Shown here piece by piece: positions 21,077-32,497 of a stretch of 64,000 nt of DNA. This stretch comes from Pseudomicrostroma phylloplanum. Taxonomy: Eukaryota; Basidiomycota; Exobasidiomycetes; Microstromatales. A program made the position numbers and the translations under genes. Location: contig BCHS01000002.1 in NCBI GenBank assembly GCA_039545275.1, forward strand, positions 1,860,001 through 1,924,000. The letters run 5' to 3'. Positions within the stretch are counted from its first letter, which is position 1. Every line of letters begins with the position of its first letter. The notes below the pieces were generated by a model, which ran no database searches, was not told the origin of the DNA, and saw only the letters and a list, made by a program, of their open reading frames with translations.

Positions 21077-22092
21077 GCAAGCGAAGAGGTGGGATGCACC
21101 TCCTGGATCATTGGCCGAGTGACTCCTTAAAGTCAGAGTCAGGCGAAGGTCGGCGTCTGCTCGCACCGTCCCTCTGCTGATCCTCCTTCGCTGTCCTCTT
21201 CCCGAGTTTTATTCTTGAGCCTGCCCGCGTGGTGCCTGTCGTTGCGCTCGTCCCCGATCAATTGCACCGGGCTCCTTAGATTTTCCCATCAGCGCAGTGT
21301 TCGAGTGAGATCTCGAGGCAATCTCGAAAAGGGTGTGTTCGTGCATGAAGGCCCTGGAGGTGTGTGGTGGTGTGGGAGGAGAGGGTTGGTGAGGCTGTCC
21401 TTGGGCGGTGCGCGGCCGTTGCCCGCTGCCATGGGAAGAAAGGGGGGGCGGAGGCTTGCGTTGCTATTGTCGGAGCTGCGACAGCGCGAGGGAGAGATGG
21501 CGGTGTGCGCGTGGTGGATCTCACCTGTCTGACCCAGGCACCACCACAGGCCGAGTGCCGTGGAAAGGCGCGCCGGGGCGCACGGGCGGCGGAGCTCAAA
21601 GGGGCCTGGCTCAGCCTGACGGGCTGCAGGCGGACGTCGTCCTTGGCTCAGGCAGGTCGCAGCAGCAACAGCAGCAGCAGCAGCAGCACCACACATCCAT
21701 CACCACTACGTGCCGCTCCTCGTCTCAAGCACACGCCCGCCCGCCTCCCCTCACCCGCCCACCCATCCACCCACCCCCACGCTTCCCCTCCTTTGGTCGC
21801 CCTCTTTCCCCTCGTCTTCGTCCACGTTGTCCTCGTCGCCCTGGTGGTCGCTTTACGTCTTGCCAATTCCTTTTCTTTCTGCCCGGTCATCTCTCACGCC
21901 ACCCATACACACCGCCATTCCGGCCCGCCTCCACCCGGTTCATCCCCATCCTCCCTCGTCCGCCTTCTTATCACTCACACAAGGGGAACAAACGCACATC
22001 CTCCCTCATCGCCACCGGCCACGCGTGGATTGTGACCTGCACGGATTCGGCAGGTGCGATCAGCCCAACACGCGTCCTGCTCAGACGTCGTC
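21077..22092. other. Long upstream region of SKN7
   Basis: About 1 kb with strong pyrimidine bias on the + strand in the last 400 nt and a short CAG run at 21663-21687. Overlapping frames stay open because of base composition, not coding. It probably contains the promoter and a long 5' leader of the SKN7-type gene. Confidence 0.45.
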
Positions 22093-25000
22093 ATGGCCGG
22101 AAGAAGGGCGCCACAGCAGTCAGAGCATCCCTGGATGGAGGCAATGGGAAACGACCATCGTTGGTCACAGCCCCAAGGTCAGCCTGGAGCCCACTGGTCT
22201 CACCAGCAGCAAGGCCAGGCCACCCCTTCCAGACCTCAACAACAGGCCCCTCCTGTACCTCAGATGTATCAGAATACTTCGGTAGGGGGTGCGAGCATGC
22301 TGCCCAGCCGAAGTGCCGGTGGCGCTGCCGGAAGTGCAATGGTAGACCCCAGCATGCTGGCGTCTACCTCTGACTATAGCACCATCTTGGCGCAGCAGCA
22401 GCAGCGACAGCTCCAGCAACAGAATCAGTCATCGGGACTGCATTCTGGCCAGCAGCAGCAGCAACAGCCACAAACCCATATGCAACCACGCGGGGCTCCA
22501 CCTTCCGGCGCCTATCCTCACTACGCCCAAGCTTCTTACCCCTCACAGTCAAACCTCGGAGGAGGCTGGCCACAGACCTCGGGCCCATCCACCCCATCCA
22601 TCCCCGTCTCTCAAGATGGCCTCATGTTCCCGCATGGCGGCCAATCGTACCCATCGCAGACTGATCCTCGTCTGGCGGGACCCAGTCATGACAACCTCAG
22701 TCGGCAGCAGCAGCAGCAACATCAGGGAGGGCACTCGTCCCAGATCGGTGCCTGGCAGGCAGCTTCCGGGGGAGCCGGCGGGCTACCCCTTGGTGTAGAG
22801 GAAGATGATGATGACGAAGATGCAGGCAAGACAAAGGGCAGACAGAAGGCCGGTACGAGCGACTTTGTAAAGAAGCTCTTTACTATGCTGGATGACCTGT
22901 CATATGCGTCCATCGTGTCTTGGAGCAATACTGGCGATTCCTTCGTCGTGCGGGTGAGTTGATTCGGAAAAGCAGCGGCAAGACGCACCTCTATTTACTG
23001 ACCCGGTTGCGACTGCTCTCCCTCTCCAGAATATGAATGACTTCACCAAGCACGTTCTGCCTAGGCACTTTCGACATTCGAACTTCGCATCTTTCGTGAG
23101 ACAGCTGAACAAGTACGACTTCCACAAGGTCAAGAACCCCGAAGAACAATCTACTGGCCCCGCCGACCACATATGGGAGTTCAAGCATCCCGAATTCGCA
23201 CGTGGTCGCGAGGATCTCCTCGAGAATGTGCGGAGAAAGCTCCCGTCGGGAAAGAAGAAGGCAGCAGATGACAGGGACAGCCCCTTGATGTACTCGGCTT
23301 CGGACGCGTATGAGAAGGTGCCCGAGGACTACTTCAAGCTCAAGGAACAGATTGCTACCCTCACTGCCACTCAAGACGCCATGTCAGCTCACATCGCCAA
23401 GCTCACAAAACAGTACCAAGGAGTGATTGGCGAGATGCTCACCTTCCAGCGCAACATGGTGCAACAGGATCATCTGATGCAGAATCTGATTCAGTACCTC
23501 ATGAACCTCGAAAACGATCGCAAGATGGAGGCCATTCCTTCCACTTCGAATCTGGGCATCCGTCAGGATGCTGGCGGCATCTCATTTGGCGATGGGCCGT
23601 TCGTGTCCAACCATGATGCTTCGAGGCTAGTGGGCTCGTATGAGCAGGTGGCAAATGCTGCCTTTGGTCACATGACAGAGGTCGCACAACGTCACAACGG
23701 TACACAGCAGCCACAGCCGCAGCCGCAGCCCACGGAGGGGCCCACGCCGGCGATGACAGGCACACCTGCTGCTGCTACTAGTAGGTCATCAGGCATCGTG
23801 GAAACGCTAATCTCGCATCACAGGAGGGTTTCCACCACGGCAGGCAACCTTTCACCAAAGAGCATGGGTACTCAAGACAGTCCCTCTGTGACCGGAGGGC
23901 CGTCCAATGTGCTAGACGCCTTTGCCCGCAGCGAGAAGGGAAAAGACCAGGCCTCGCCGAATAACGCAGGCGGAGGGGATGATACGGGAATCTTTCTGCA
24001 TCCGCCTCACCTGGACGATGCAGAATCCAACAGCCTCTTTAGCAACGCTGCCAGCGCCGTTGACAATCCTACCCTGGCTGCCTTTGAGAGCGCAGGTCTG
24101 AAAGTCTTCACCGTTGGTACGCTGCAACCCCGTGCGGACGCTGGGGTAGACACCAATGCATCTCCTTCATCAACGCTGAACAATGCGTTCGGTGCAGATG
24201 ACGACAAGAGTGAAGAACCCAACATTGTCAAGGGCGGGGCGTCTTTGCGTGTACCTCCGCTGGACAGTCTCCCGTCGAAGATGCCCAAGCTCGATCAGAC
24301 GGTGGACGCGAAGAAGGACCAGGCAGGTTCACAAGCCGACGGCCGTGATTCACGAACTGCGACGCCTAACGAAGGCGCCTCAAACACACTCCGTGTACGC
24401 CGCTCGACCATCGTGCCAGGCTGGGCAGTGCCTCCGAAGGTGCTCCTTGTCGACGACGACGCTGTGTGTCGCAAGTTGTCCTCCAAGTTCCTGCAGGTCT
24501 TTGGGTGCGCAATCGACGTGGCGGTGGACGGTGTCAATGCTGTGAACAAGATGAATCTGGAGCAGTACGACCTCGTCCTCATGGATATCGTAATGCCCAA
24601 CCTCGATGGAGTCTCGGCTACGTCTCTCATCCGCGAGTTTGACCCAAAGACGCCCATCATCTCGATGACATCGAACTCCGGTCCGACGGAGCTGCTCAAC
24701 TACATGTCTTCTGGCATGAACGACATCCTGCCTAAGCCCTTTACGAAGGAAGGCCTGCTGAGCATGCTGGAGAAGCACCTGATTCACCTCAAGACGGTCC
24801 AGAAGATGGACCAAATACCCAAGTCTTTGGGGCTTCCGCCAGTGAGCAAGGAAGCTCTGCAAGGGATTTTGAATGCGACGGCAGCAAGCGGCGCTGCGCT
24901 TGGGCTGCCCGAAGGATCGACTTCAGCCAATGGATCTGAAAAGGGCTTGTCCAACGCTGCTGGGCTTGGCAACGGACCCGGTGTCAAGCTGGAGGGCTCG

Positions 25001-25402
25001 CCCTTTGCAAATGGGCACAGTTCGAGCCACGGAGAGGACATGGCAAATCCCCTCTCGGAGGCGGGGTTTTCAGACGAGGACTACATCAACATGATCCAGA
25101 GTCTGCTCGCTGCTGGCACCGTCTCTGGAGACATATCGGACAATGTAGCGGGGCTGATGGGCGTGCCGCGCGGTGTGGGGGGTGGAGCAGATACACCACT
25201 TCGTGGTGCTAGTGCATCAAATCAACCCCAAGGTGGGCTGGGAGGAGCAGGTGCAGGTGGGGAGGTCTCAACGGGAGGCAGGAAAAGGAATGCAGGTGAA
25301 GTCGCCCTTTCGGACCAGGATCAGCCATCGAGTCGAGAGGACAACAATGGGAATGGGAGAAGCAAGAAGGCCAAGGCCAGGCTTGCCGAGGTGAGGGTGT
25401 GA
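22093..25402 (+). CDS. SKN7: SKN7/Prr1-type HSF-domain response regulator
   Basis: Nuclear transcription factor and terminal response regulator of the multistep phosphorelay, acting in oxidative and osmotic stress. The exons are 22093-22953 and 23030-25402, phase 0, about 1077 residues. The intron sits inside the DNA-binding domain. Order: a Gln-rich N-terminus; an HSF-type DNA-binding domain from about residue 255 (DFVKKLFTMLDD, then HSNFASFVRQLNKYDFHKV); a coiled coil near 380-440; a low-complexity linker; and a receiver domain from about 757. The receiver has an acidic triad (LLVDDD), phospho-acceptor Asp806 in MDIVMPNLDG, a conserved Thr/Ser in SMTSNS and Lys856 in LPKPF. All receiver catalytic residues are present. 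The C-terminus carries a basic KKAKAR cluster. An in-frame ATG at 22054 could add 13 residues; 22093 is preferred because of the weak sequence upstream. Confidence 0.95.
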
Positions 25403-26004
25403 GATGAGGCGAGGCGGGTGGAGAGAGAGGCGAGGCCGAGGTGAGGTGGATCCAGGAACATGCAGTCACCCAAGCAGATCAAAAGGCCATCAGAGTTCCG
25501 ATTCCACATCAAGTCGCGCATCGTATTACCCGTCAACTCCATGTTTGTATGATTAATCTAATCCCTATGTTCGAGAAGTATCGTCGAGTGAGTGGGTGAA
25601 TGGGTGTGTGGGTGTGTGGGTGGTGTTGATCTGGCGGGGCGTTGGGGCGGAGTGTGGATTGTGCCTTTGCGCCCATTTGTTGCTGAGCCGCGTCGTGCCT
25701 GTGCGTGTTTGCGCAGGAAGTGGGTGCGTGTGCGTGCGTGTGTGTGTTGACCGAGGAACAAGGCGGGGCGGGGGACGCAGAGGCAGAGAGTCGCCTTCGT
25801 ACCCTCATCGTCGCCCCTTATCACCCATCACCACTCACCCATCAAGAGAAGGGGTTGACGGAACTGCCGCACATCCACGGCCATCGTCTCGACTTCTGTT
25901 TCTCGTACCACATTCACTGCCCACAGAACGTCTCATACGGCAGCCAGGTCGAAGGCGCACGGCAGGCGGACCCCCACCAGGCCACCCCCTGACCCTTCAC
26001 CACA
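25403..26004. other. Intergenic with GT-rich simple repeats
   Basis: Contains short GTGTGGGTGG-type runs at about 25596-25625 and GTGCGTGTGTGTG runs at about 25722-25748. No gene is visible. Confidence 0.5.
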
Positions 26005-29000
26005 ATGGCCTCCTACGACGATGTCCTCGAGGCCAATGTCTCCTCTGACAACATTGGAGTACAGGAGACTGCCGCCTTCAAGCCACCTACTCGACCTGGC
26101 GCTTCTCTACGAGCACGCAAGAGCGCCGCACGCCTCTTCGACTCGGCTCAGTCACAGGCATCGAGCAGCACAGTGCAGGATGACTTCGTCGGCTCATCGA
26201 GTGCCCCGAAGCACGTCACAAGTCCATCAAATACCGAACGCGCCGATCTGGCAGCTGCTATACAAGCTCAGCGTGCACGACTTGACAAGCTCAGCCTTCA
26301 GAATGAGACGCAGACTACGGCAGTAGGCGCCTTGGGACATGATCTTCTCCAGCAGCAGAGGGTCATCGAGTCCCTCAAAGACGAGCTACGCGAAGCGAGG
26401 AGGCAGCTTGAAAGCTCCGATGAGCATGATGGGGATCTTGGCGAGCACATCAAGGCACTGATGGACAGAATCGATGCAGAGACGGCGGAGATGGCTGCTA
26501 AGAGCGAGCAATCGCGGTCAGCTGTGCTCCATGCAGGAAGGGAAGAGATACACAGTCTGCCAACTTCGGCCAGCATGAGCAGTATGTCATCCCCTCAATC
26601 GTACGCCTTCCTCGCAAACGACCCGACTACAATGCGCTCAAGTCAATCCCATAGCGCAGGGTTTGGAGTGCAGGGCATTACCCCTAGCCGATCCTCCGAC
26701 AGGAGAGCTCGCAACGCTGCTGCTCCTTCCAGCATGCACGACAAGGACCTCGTCAATCAGCTCCAGGAAGGTCTCGTCAATGAAGTTCGGCGTCTGCAAG
26801 CTCTCCTTCTGCAGCGCGAACAGCAGATGAAGCTTCACGAGGAAACGGCCAAGAAGGCTGATGAGGAGCTCGGCTTGTGGAGGCCAAAGGCGATGTCCCT
26901 GATGGAGCAGGAGGATGCCCTCAAGCAGGAGAATTGGGACCTACAAGTGAGAGGTCAGCAGATCGAGGAGCAACTCGAAGAAGAGAGGGCTGCTGTCAGG
27001 AAGCTCGAGAGCGAGCGGACCAGAGTTACCCGAGAGCTGGCAAAGGTACGAGAGACGGCAGACGAGAGAAAGGCCCAATTGGAAGGGCAGACTGCTGAAT
27101 TGGAGGCTCTCAAGAGTACAAGGGAGACGGAAGTCGCTCTTGCACGAAAAGACAAGGCCAGCTATCTCCGTGAACAAGGCGACTTGCAGGCGGAACTGCA
27201 AAAGTACAAGGCAGAAGCCCTACGCTTGGAGAGGGCCAACATGTCGCACAGCGGCAGTCGCGGCATGCTCAGCATCGACAATACTCTGGCTGGCGACGAA
27301 TCCACCGACAGCGTCATGCCTGCTGTACTGGCACGTGGAGCGGGCAAGGCCGGCGCTCTCAACAATGCAGGGGACTTCTCTGAAGACACCGAAGAGCACG
27401 CAGGCATGACGAATACGGCACGAGAGCGCGAGGTCACAGACCTCCGCGGCAAGCTCGCCTTGGCCCAGAAGAAGACTGGCAAGGACTCGGCAGAGAAGCG
27501 CAAGCTACGAGACCAGATCGAAGCTCTTCGTCGTCTGCTCAACAAGGCCGGTCTTGACGCACCTGCATCCTCCGACGTCGAGAGCAGTGACGACGACGCT
27601 GCTGAGAATGCTTGGATCGATGTTGCCTCAAGTGCCCGGGGCAAGGGCAAGGGCAGCAGGATACCCAAGAGCTCCACTCGCCCCAATATTGCAAGCCGAT
27701 TTGGCCTCACGCCATCTCTCAGCGCTCAGACGGTGAGCGAGGCTGGTGAAGAGTCGTTCGAGGACGCATCTGCATCTGGCTTTGAAGATGACGAGAGCAT
27801 CGACGATGATGAAGGCGGCGCTGCTGGACCTGCTCGCAAGAAGGACCGCCGAGGCTCAACCATCAGAGCCATCAACAGACTTAGCACAAACAGCCCTCTT
27901 TCCAACAATGTGTCACTGCCTCACGATGAGGAAGATGACAGCGTCGAAGAACCCGTCAAGCGTCTTCCTACTTCTCGTCGTAGTGCTGGCGCTGGCCAAC
28001 GCATGGTCTCTGACGTTGTCCCGGCTGCCGCTTTGGGTGACGAGCTCGATGAACTCAATGAGCTCAACGACTTCAACGATATGGCCAACGAAAGCACCGC
28101 TTCTCTCCCTGTGGCCGAGCAGAGTACTGCCGCTGAATCTAGCATTGCACCACAGCTAGAGCGAGAGTTGAGCGAGGAAGGTGTGCAGACGGAGGAAGTT
28201 CCGGACCTCGTCACCCCTGCCCTTGCAGCACAGCAAGCTCAGCATCAAGAGGCTCTGCTCGCCCTTCAGCAGTCCCTACAAGCTCAACATGAGCAAGTTC
28301 TCTCCGCTCTTGAAAGGCACCATCAGGCTCGACACGAGGATGTCGTCGCATCCCTGCAAGCTGCTCACCAGTCAAGGCACGAGGAGGCGATGACTGACGT
28401 TCGTAACCGCCACAAAGACCACATGGACTCGCTTTCTCGAGAGCACGAAGAAGCAGTGGCTGCTCTCACCCTCCAGCACAAGAGCCGCTTGGATGAGGTC
28501 GCTGCCGCGCATGCCCAAGCTCTGCACACCAGGGATACTAGAGCTGCCGAGTATGTGACACAGCTTGAGCAAGGTCATGAGACCTCTCTTTCGGAGAAGA
28601 TGGCCGCGCACGCTGCCGCCTTGGCTGCTGCGCTCGCTTCGCAGAAGGAGCAGCATGAGGGAGCAATGGCTGAAGCCCGCTCTCGTCACACTCAAGTCCT
28701 CGCCGATCACGTGGCCAATCATACTACCGCCCTTGGCGAAGCTGAGGCTAAGCATCGAGCAACTCTTGCGGAGCGTGAAAAGCTCTACAAGGGTGAGACT
28801 GAGAAGCGCGACCATGTTCATCAACAGGAGCTCAGCCAACGTGAGCGAAGGTACCAGCGAGCTCTCGAAGAGGCTCTAGAGGAGAAGGATCGCGAGCATC
28901 AAGACATGATCGAGGACATTCACTCGACCAACGACTCGTACCTCAGTCAGCGCGATGCCGCCTACGGAGCCGCTCTGAAGGAACGCGATGAGCAAGTCAT

Positions 29001-32000
29001 CAAGGCCCGTGCTGAAGTGCAACGTCTGCGCACAGAGCTCGAAGCTTTGACTGCTGAGCTGGCCGAGGCGAGACGTCTTCTTGCTGCGGCCCTTGCTGGA
29101 AGTGAGAAGCAGGCACGAGACCTGGAGGAAGCGAGGGATGCGCACACGGCTGCTCTGGCTGCCTCTGCTGCCGAATTGGAGGGAGCGAGAAATGCGCATA
29201 CTGCTGCTCTGTCTGCCTCTGCTGCCGAGTTGGAGGGAGCGAGAGATGCGCATGCTGCCGCTCTGGCTGCCTCTGCTGCCGAATTGGAGGCGCTTCGTCA
29301 ACAACACTTGGCAGAGCAGGCTCAGCTTCGCGAGTCGCAAGTGCCATCGATTGTGGAGCTTGCTGACACTAAGCGTCAGCTCGCGGCGGCACTTGCCGAC
29401 AGCGAGAAGCAGGCACGAGAATCAGAGGAATCAAGGAACACGCATACTTCCGCTCTGGCTGCAGCTGCTGCCGAGCTCGAGAGGTTACGTCAACAGCACC
29501 TGACGGAGCAGGCTCAGCTTCGCGAATCGCAAGTGCCGTCGATTGTAGAGCTCGCTGATACAAAACGTCAGCTAGCGGCAGCGCTTTCTGATAGCGAGAA
29601 GAATGTACGAGACTTGCAGGTAGCGAGGGACGCCCACACTGCCGCTCTAGCAGCTGCCGCTGCCGAGCTCGAGAGGCTACGTCAACTGCACCTGACCGAG
29701 ACATCGCAGCTTCGCGACCTGCAGAGTTCGGCGGCAGCGGAACTCGCTGATGCCAGACGTATGCTTGCGGCGGCGCTTGCTGACAGCGAGAAGAATGCAC
29801 GAGACTTGGCCGAAGCAAGGGGTACGCATACTGCCGCTCTCGCTGCTGCTGCTTCGGAGCTTGAGGCCCTGCGTCAACAACATCTAGCAGAAGAAACCCA
29901 GCGTCGCGAGATGCAGGCGCAGAAGGAGGCGCTAGCTACGGATGGCGCTTGGTCGCAACCTCCGTCGATGGATGGCCACGATCACTTCTCTGATGCAGTA
30001 GACGATAGGTTCGAGGCTGCAAGTGTAAGATCAGGAGATGTGACCCCACAGCCGGTAGCCGACGTGCGAAACGAACCGGAGCTTGGTGTGCGAAGGGTGA
30101 TCTTGGCCGATCTCAGAGAGTCAGGAATCCAGACAGACGACGAGAATTGGGCTCTTATTCAGCAGGAGCAGCTAATGCTCCGCCCAAGCGCCATTGGTGT
30201 CGCCCGACCAGGCAAGACTGCTGTCGGAGCTGGTGGCCTCGCCGTCCTGGGTGGCTACGCTGCTTCGAATTCCGGTGACCGCGAAGCCGAAGTCCAGCCT
30301 GCACCTGCTCTCTACACTGTCGATGATGCCAACGCCGCTCTGCAGCGTCGCACGGCCTCTGACCCGGCTGCTGTCCGACCAGACACAAGCAAGCCACCCG
30401 TCCTGGCTGTTCCACCTCCTCCTGCAGGACCGCCTCCGACTTCACAAGAGAGCGGTGCTGAGGTAGCAGCCCCTACGCGACCCATGTCTCCACCTCCCCC
30501 AAAGCTCGTCGCTCGAGCCTCTCTAGGCAACAACCGATCGTTGATCGTCCCCGGCAGCCCGGGCGAGCCCTCTCGGCCCTCTTCCAGAATTTCCAATGCA
30601 GGTGGTCCTCCCAGCTCTTACAAGAGGCCTGAGAGCAGGATGACCGTAGCAGATGACGGGCGCAGTATCGACTCGAACACCGCAGGCTATCTTCTCAACA
30701 GGCCTCAGAAGTACCGTCGTCCCTCTGGAACATCTATGGCCTCGGATGCGACTTCGCTCATGAGCAGTCAGACGTCCCTAAATGACTACCAGAGCTCGAA
30801 TGCACACGAGCATCCTGGGGATGAGACCTTGACTGGCCGACCTCGACCATCTCGAAGGAGCGGACGTGCGTCCAATGTGATCCCGGACACCGATGCCACT
30901 GATCCGGTCATCATTCAAGCCATCACTCAGACGATGATTGGAGAGTACCTCTACAAGTACACGCGTCGTGCAGTGAGGGGCGGTCTGTCCGACAACCGGC
31001 ATCGCCGATACTTCTGGGTGCATCCCTACACCAAGATCATCTACTGGACGGCGACCGACCCGGGTGGGAACAAGGCGACGGAAGGAGTCAGCAAGGCTGC
31101 TTGCATCCAAGATGTCTCCGTAGTCGAGGACACGAACTCCAGCCCACCTGGTCTGTACCACCTGTCACTCGTCATCAAGACGTCTGCTCGAGACATCAAG
31201 GTCACAGCGGAGAACAAGGAGCGTCACGACGTCTGGCTCAATGCACTGGGCTACCTCGTCAACCGAGGTGACATGGAATCGGCCGCTGCTGATACCACGG
31301 TGGTGGCCGAGACGGCAGCCACTCCTTCGATCACAGGGACGCGACGCCGTGGCTCTCTCTCTCGCTTGCTTGCCTCTCCGGGTCGAAGTCTGTCGAATTT
31401 GGGCCGACTCAAGTCGACCGATTCATTGGCTCAGCAAGACAATGATGCGACGCCCAAAGGACGCTCCACGGCTGAGGGCTCCATTGCTGGATCCTATCGA
31501 AGCAAGCGACGTGATACTGCCGCGCGCGAGTACCTCCAGCAGCAGTCTCGAGGTGCCCCGGTCAATGACTTTGGCGTTGACGGCCGTCGTTCCCGAACCA
31601 GTAGTGCTGGCGGTCGTACCAGCGGCGGTGCCTTGGACCCCGTTACCGGCGAGCGTCTGAAGACGGCAGAAGAGATGCTCGAGGAGAACGAGCGCGAAGG
31701 ATTCGAGGGCCTAGACAACGTTCGAGCCTGTTGCGGCGGAGCGCACGACGTGGGTGCCCTTGCCCACAAGCAGTACCAGCAGCGTAAAGTCCAGAGAAGG
31801 CCCGGCAGCAGTCTGAGCGTCGCCGGCGGTGCCGCTGGTCCACACACGCCCCGCCACAGCAACTTCTCCCTGAGCGGGTCGGGAACCTCGCGCCCCTCGA
31901 GTCGGCTGAGCAACGTCTCCAACCGCCCACGCGAGAGCTCAAGCAGTACCCACTCTACCTCTCAGGGCATGCGAGAGCGTGAGCGAGACACGAGCTCTCC

Positions 32001-32238
32001 ACCGCCGCAATTGGGCCCACTGAACCTCAATACGCCGCGAGCCAAGGGAGAAGCTCAGAAGGGGCACACGCACAACAAGGCGGGCGAGACGTTTGCGAGC
32101 CTGTTCGATCTGCCTCCTTCTGCTGCTGACAGGGGTGCCGCTGACCTTGCAGGGGAAGAGATGTTGACTCCCAAGACGGCAGGTGCGCGATCTGTGCGGG
32201 TCACGGATCAGTATGGATCGGTCAGATCGACCAGGTGA
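26005..32238 (+). CDS. NUM1: NUM1/ApsA-type cortical dynein anchor with PH domain
   Basis: Single exon, 2077 residues. The C-terminal PH domain (about 1643-1752: TMIGEYLYKYTRR, RHRRYFWVHPYTKIIYW, ITAEN-like VTAENKERHDVWLNALGYL) is the Mcp5/ApsA/Num1 type. That domain binds PI(4,5)P2 and holds the protein at the cell cortex, where it captures dynein for nuclear and spindle positioning. A later NVRACCGGAHDVGALAH segment (about 1905) matches the conserved tail of fungal ApsA proteins. Coiled coil occupies about residues 80-160, 240-410 and 740-1300. The last block contains near-exact repeats. The tail is Ser/Arg-rich. An N-terminal dynein-binding CC region is expected in residues 70-180 but was not resolved to motif level. 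It probably works with LIS1, encoded 3.5 kb downstream. Confidence 0.88.
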   Translation: MASYDDVLEANVSSDNIGVQETAAFKPPTRPGASLRARKSAARLFDSAQSQASSSTVQDDFVGSSSAPKHVTSPSNTERADLAAAIQAQRARLDKLSLQNETQTTAVGALGHDLLQQQRVIESLKDELREARRQLESSDEHDGDLGEHIKALMDRIDAETAEMAAKSEQSRSAVLHAGREEIHSLPTSASMSSMSSPQSYAFLANDPTTMRSSQSHSAGFGVQGITPSRSSDRRARNAAAPSSMHDKDLVNQLQEGLVNEVRRLQALLLQREQQMKLHEETAKKADEELGLWRPKAMSLMEQEDALKQENWDLQVRGQQIEEQLEEERAAVRKLESERTRVTRELAKVRETADERKAQLEGQTAELEALKSTRETEVALARKDKASYLREQGDLQAELQKYKAEALRLERANMSHSGSRGMLSIDNTLAGDESTDSVMPAVLARGAGKAGALNNAGDFSEDTEEHAGMTNTAREREVTDLRGKLALAQKKTGKDSAEKRKLRDQIEALRRLLNKAGLDAPASSDVESSDDDAAENAWIDVASSARGKGKGSRIPKSSTRPNIASRFGLTPSLSAQTVSEAGEESFEDASASGFEDDESIDDDEGGAAGPARKKDRRGSTIRAINRLSTNSPLSNNVSLPHDEEDDSVEEPVKRLPTSRRSAGAGQRMVSDVVPAAALGDELDELNELNDFNDMANESTASLPVAEQSTAAESSIAPQLERELSEEGVQTEEVPDLVTPALAAQQAQHQEALLALQQSLQAQHEQVLSALERHHQARHEDVVASLQAAHQSRHEEAMTDVRNRHKDHMDSLSREHEEAVAALTLQHKSRLDEVAAAHAQALHTRDTRAAEYVTQLEQGHETSLSEKMAAHAAALAAALASQKEQHEGAMAEARSRHTQVLADHVANHTTALGEAEAKHRATLAEREKLYKGETEKRDHVHQQELSQRERRYQRALEEALEEKDREHQDMIEDIHSTNDSYLSQRDAAYGAALKERDEQVIKARAEVQRLRTELEALTAELAEARRLLAAALAGSEKQARDLEEARDAHTAALAASAAELEGARNAHTAALSASAAELEGARDAHAAALAASAAELEALRQQHLAEQAQLRESQVPSIVELADTKRQLAAALADSEKQARESEESRNTHTSALAAAAAELERLRQQHLTEQAQLRESQVPSIVELADTKRQLAAALSDSEKNVRDLQVARDAHTAALAAAAAELERLRQLHLTETSQLRDLQSSAAAELADARRMLAAALADSEKNARDLAEARGTHTAALAAAASELEALRQQHLAEETQRREMQAQKEALATDGAWSQPPSMDGHDHFSDAVDDRFEAASVRSGDVTPQPVADVRNEPELGVRRVILADLRESGIQTDDENWALIQQEQLMLRPSAIGVARPGKTAVGAGGLAVLGGYAASNSGDREAEVQPAPALYTVDDANAALQRRTASDPAAVRPDTSKPPVLAVPPPPAGPPPTSQESGAEVAAPTRPMSPPPPKLVARASLGNNRSLIVPGSPGEPSRPSSRISNAGGPPSSYKRPESRMTVADDGRSIDSNTAGYLLNRPQKYRRPSGTSMASDATSLMSSQTSLNDYQSSNAHEHPGDETLTGRPRPSRRSGRASNVIPDTDATDPVIIQAITQTMIGEYLYKYTRRAVRGGLSDNRHRRYFWVHPYTKIIYWTATDPGGNKATEGVSKAACIQDVSVVEDTNSSPPGLYHLSLVIKTSARDIKVTAENKERHDVWLNALGYLVNRGDMESAAADTTVVAETAATPSITGTRRRGSLSRLLASPGRSLSNLGRLKSTDSLAQQDNDATPKGRSTAEGSIAGSYRSKRRDTAAREYLQQQSRGAPVNDFGVDGRRSRTSSAGGRTSGGALDPVTGERLKTAEEMLEENEREGFEGLDNVRACCGGAHDVGALAHKQYQQRKVQRRPGSSLSVAGGAAGPHTPRHSNFSLSGSGTSRPSSRLSNVSNRPRESSSSTHSTSQGMRERERDTSSPPPQLGPLNLNTPRAKGEAQKGHTHNKAGETFASLFDLPPSAADRGAADLAGEEMLTPKTAGARSVRVTDQYGSVRSTR
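28230..28440 (+). repeat. His-phased 15-residue coiled-coil repeat in the NUM1-like gene
   Basis: Four consecutive units within the coiled coil have a His every 15 residues, followed by a Glu/Gln (HQEALLALQ, HEQVLSALE, HEDVVASLQ, HEEAMTDVR). The repeat is visible in protein, while the DNA has diverged, so it is an old periodicity. Confidence 0.7.
29090..29915 (+). repeat. 192-bp internal tandem repeats in the NUM1-like gene
   Basis: A 64-residue (192-bp) unit is repeated nearly exactly: GAG at 29356 and GAG at 29548 begin equivalent copies containing ELADTKRQLAAAL and AELERLRQQHLTEQAQLRES. Further degraded copies lie downstream. Shorter 21-residue repeats (GARDAHTAAL-type) lie upstream at 29125-29290. 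Confidence 0.85.
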
Positions 32239-32497
32239 TGAGCAGCGGTGGATTCTTCTGTTTCTGTATGCTTCAACGCGCCAACACCTTCTTTTCCGCT
32301 TCGGCCTTTTCTTTTTGTCTTCTCTGTGATACCTCTATCTTGCTTCACAATTACAATCGTTAGATCCGCTCTCTTCGCCGTGGTGATGTGCAAACAAGAA
32401 TGGTTGGGCCAAAAGAATCTGGAGGGTGAAGAAGATCCATCAGGTGTCAATTGTGGCTTGACCGGCGCGTGCAAAAACAAAAGGAATTTTTCATGAT

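Noticed and set aside
21408..22373. 321-residue open frame overlapping the start of SKN7
   Set aside because: It runs out of frame into the SKN7 coding exon and is Pro/Ser/Arg-biased from C-rich DNA. It is a composition artefact of the leader.
25596..25750. GT-rich repeats considered as a CRISPR or telomere-like array
   Set aside because: The units are too short and irregular, there are no spacers, and this is a eukaryotic intergenic region. Simple microsatellite drift is enough.
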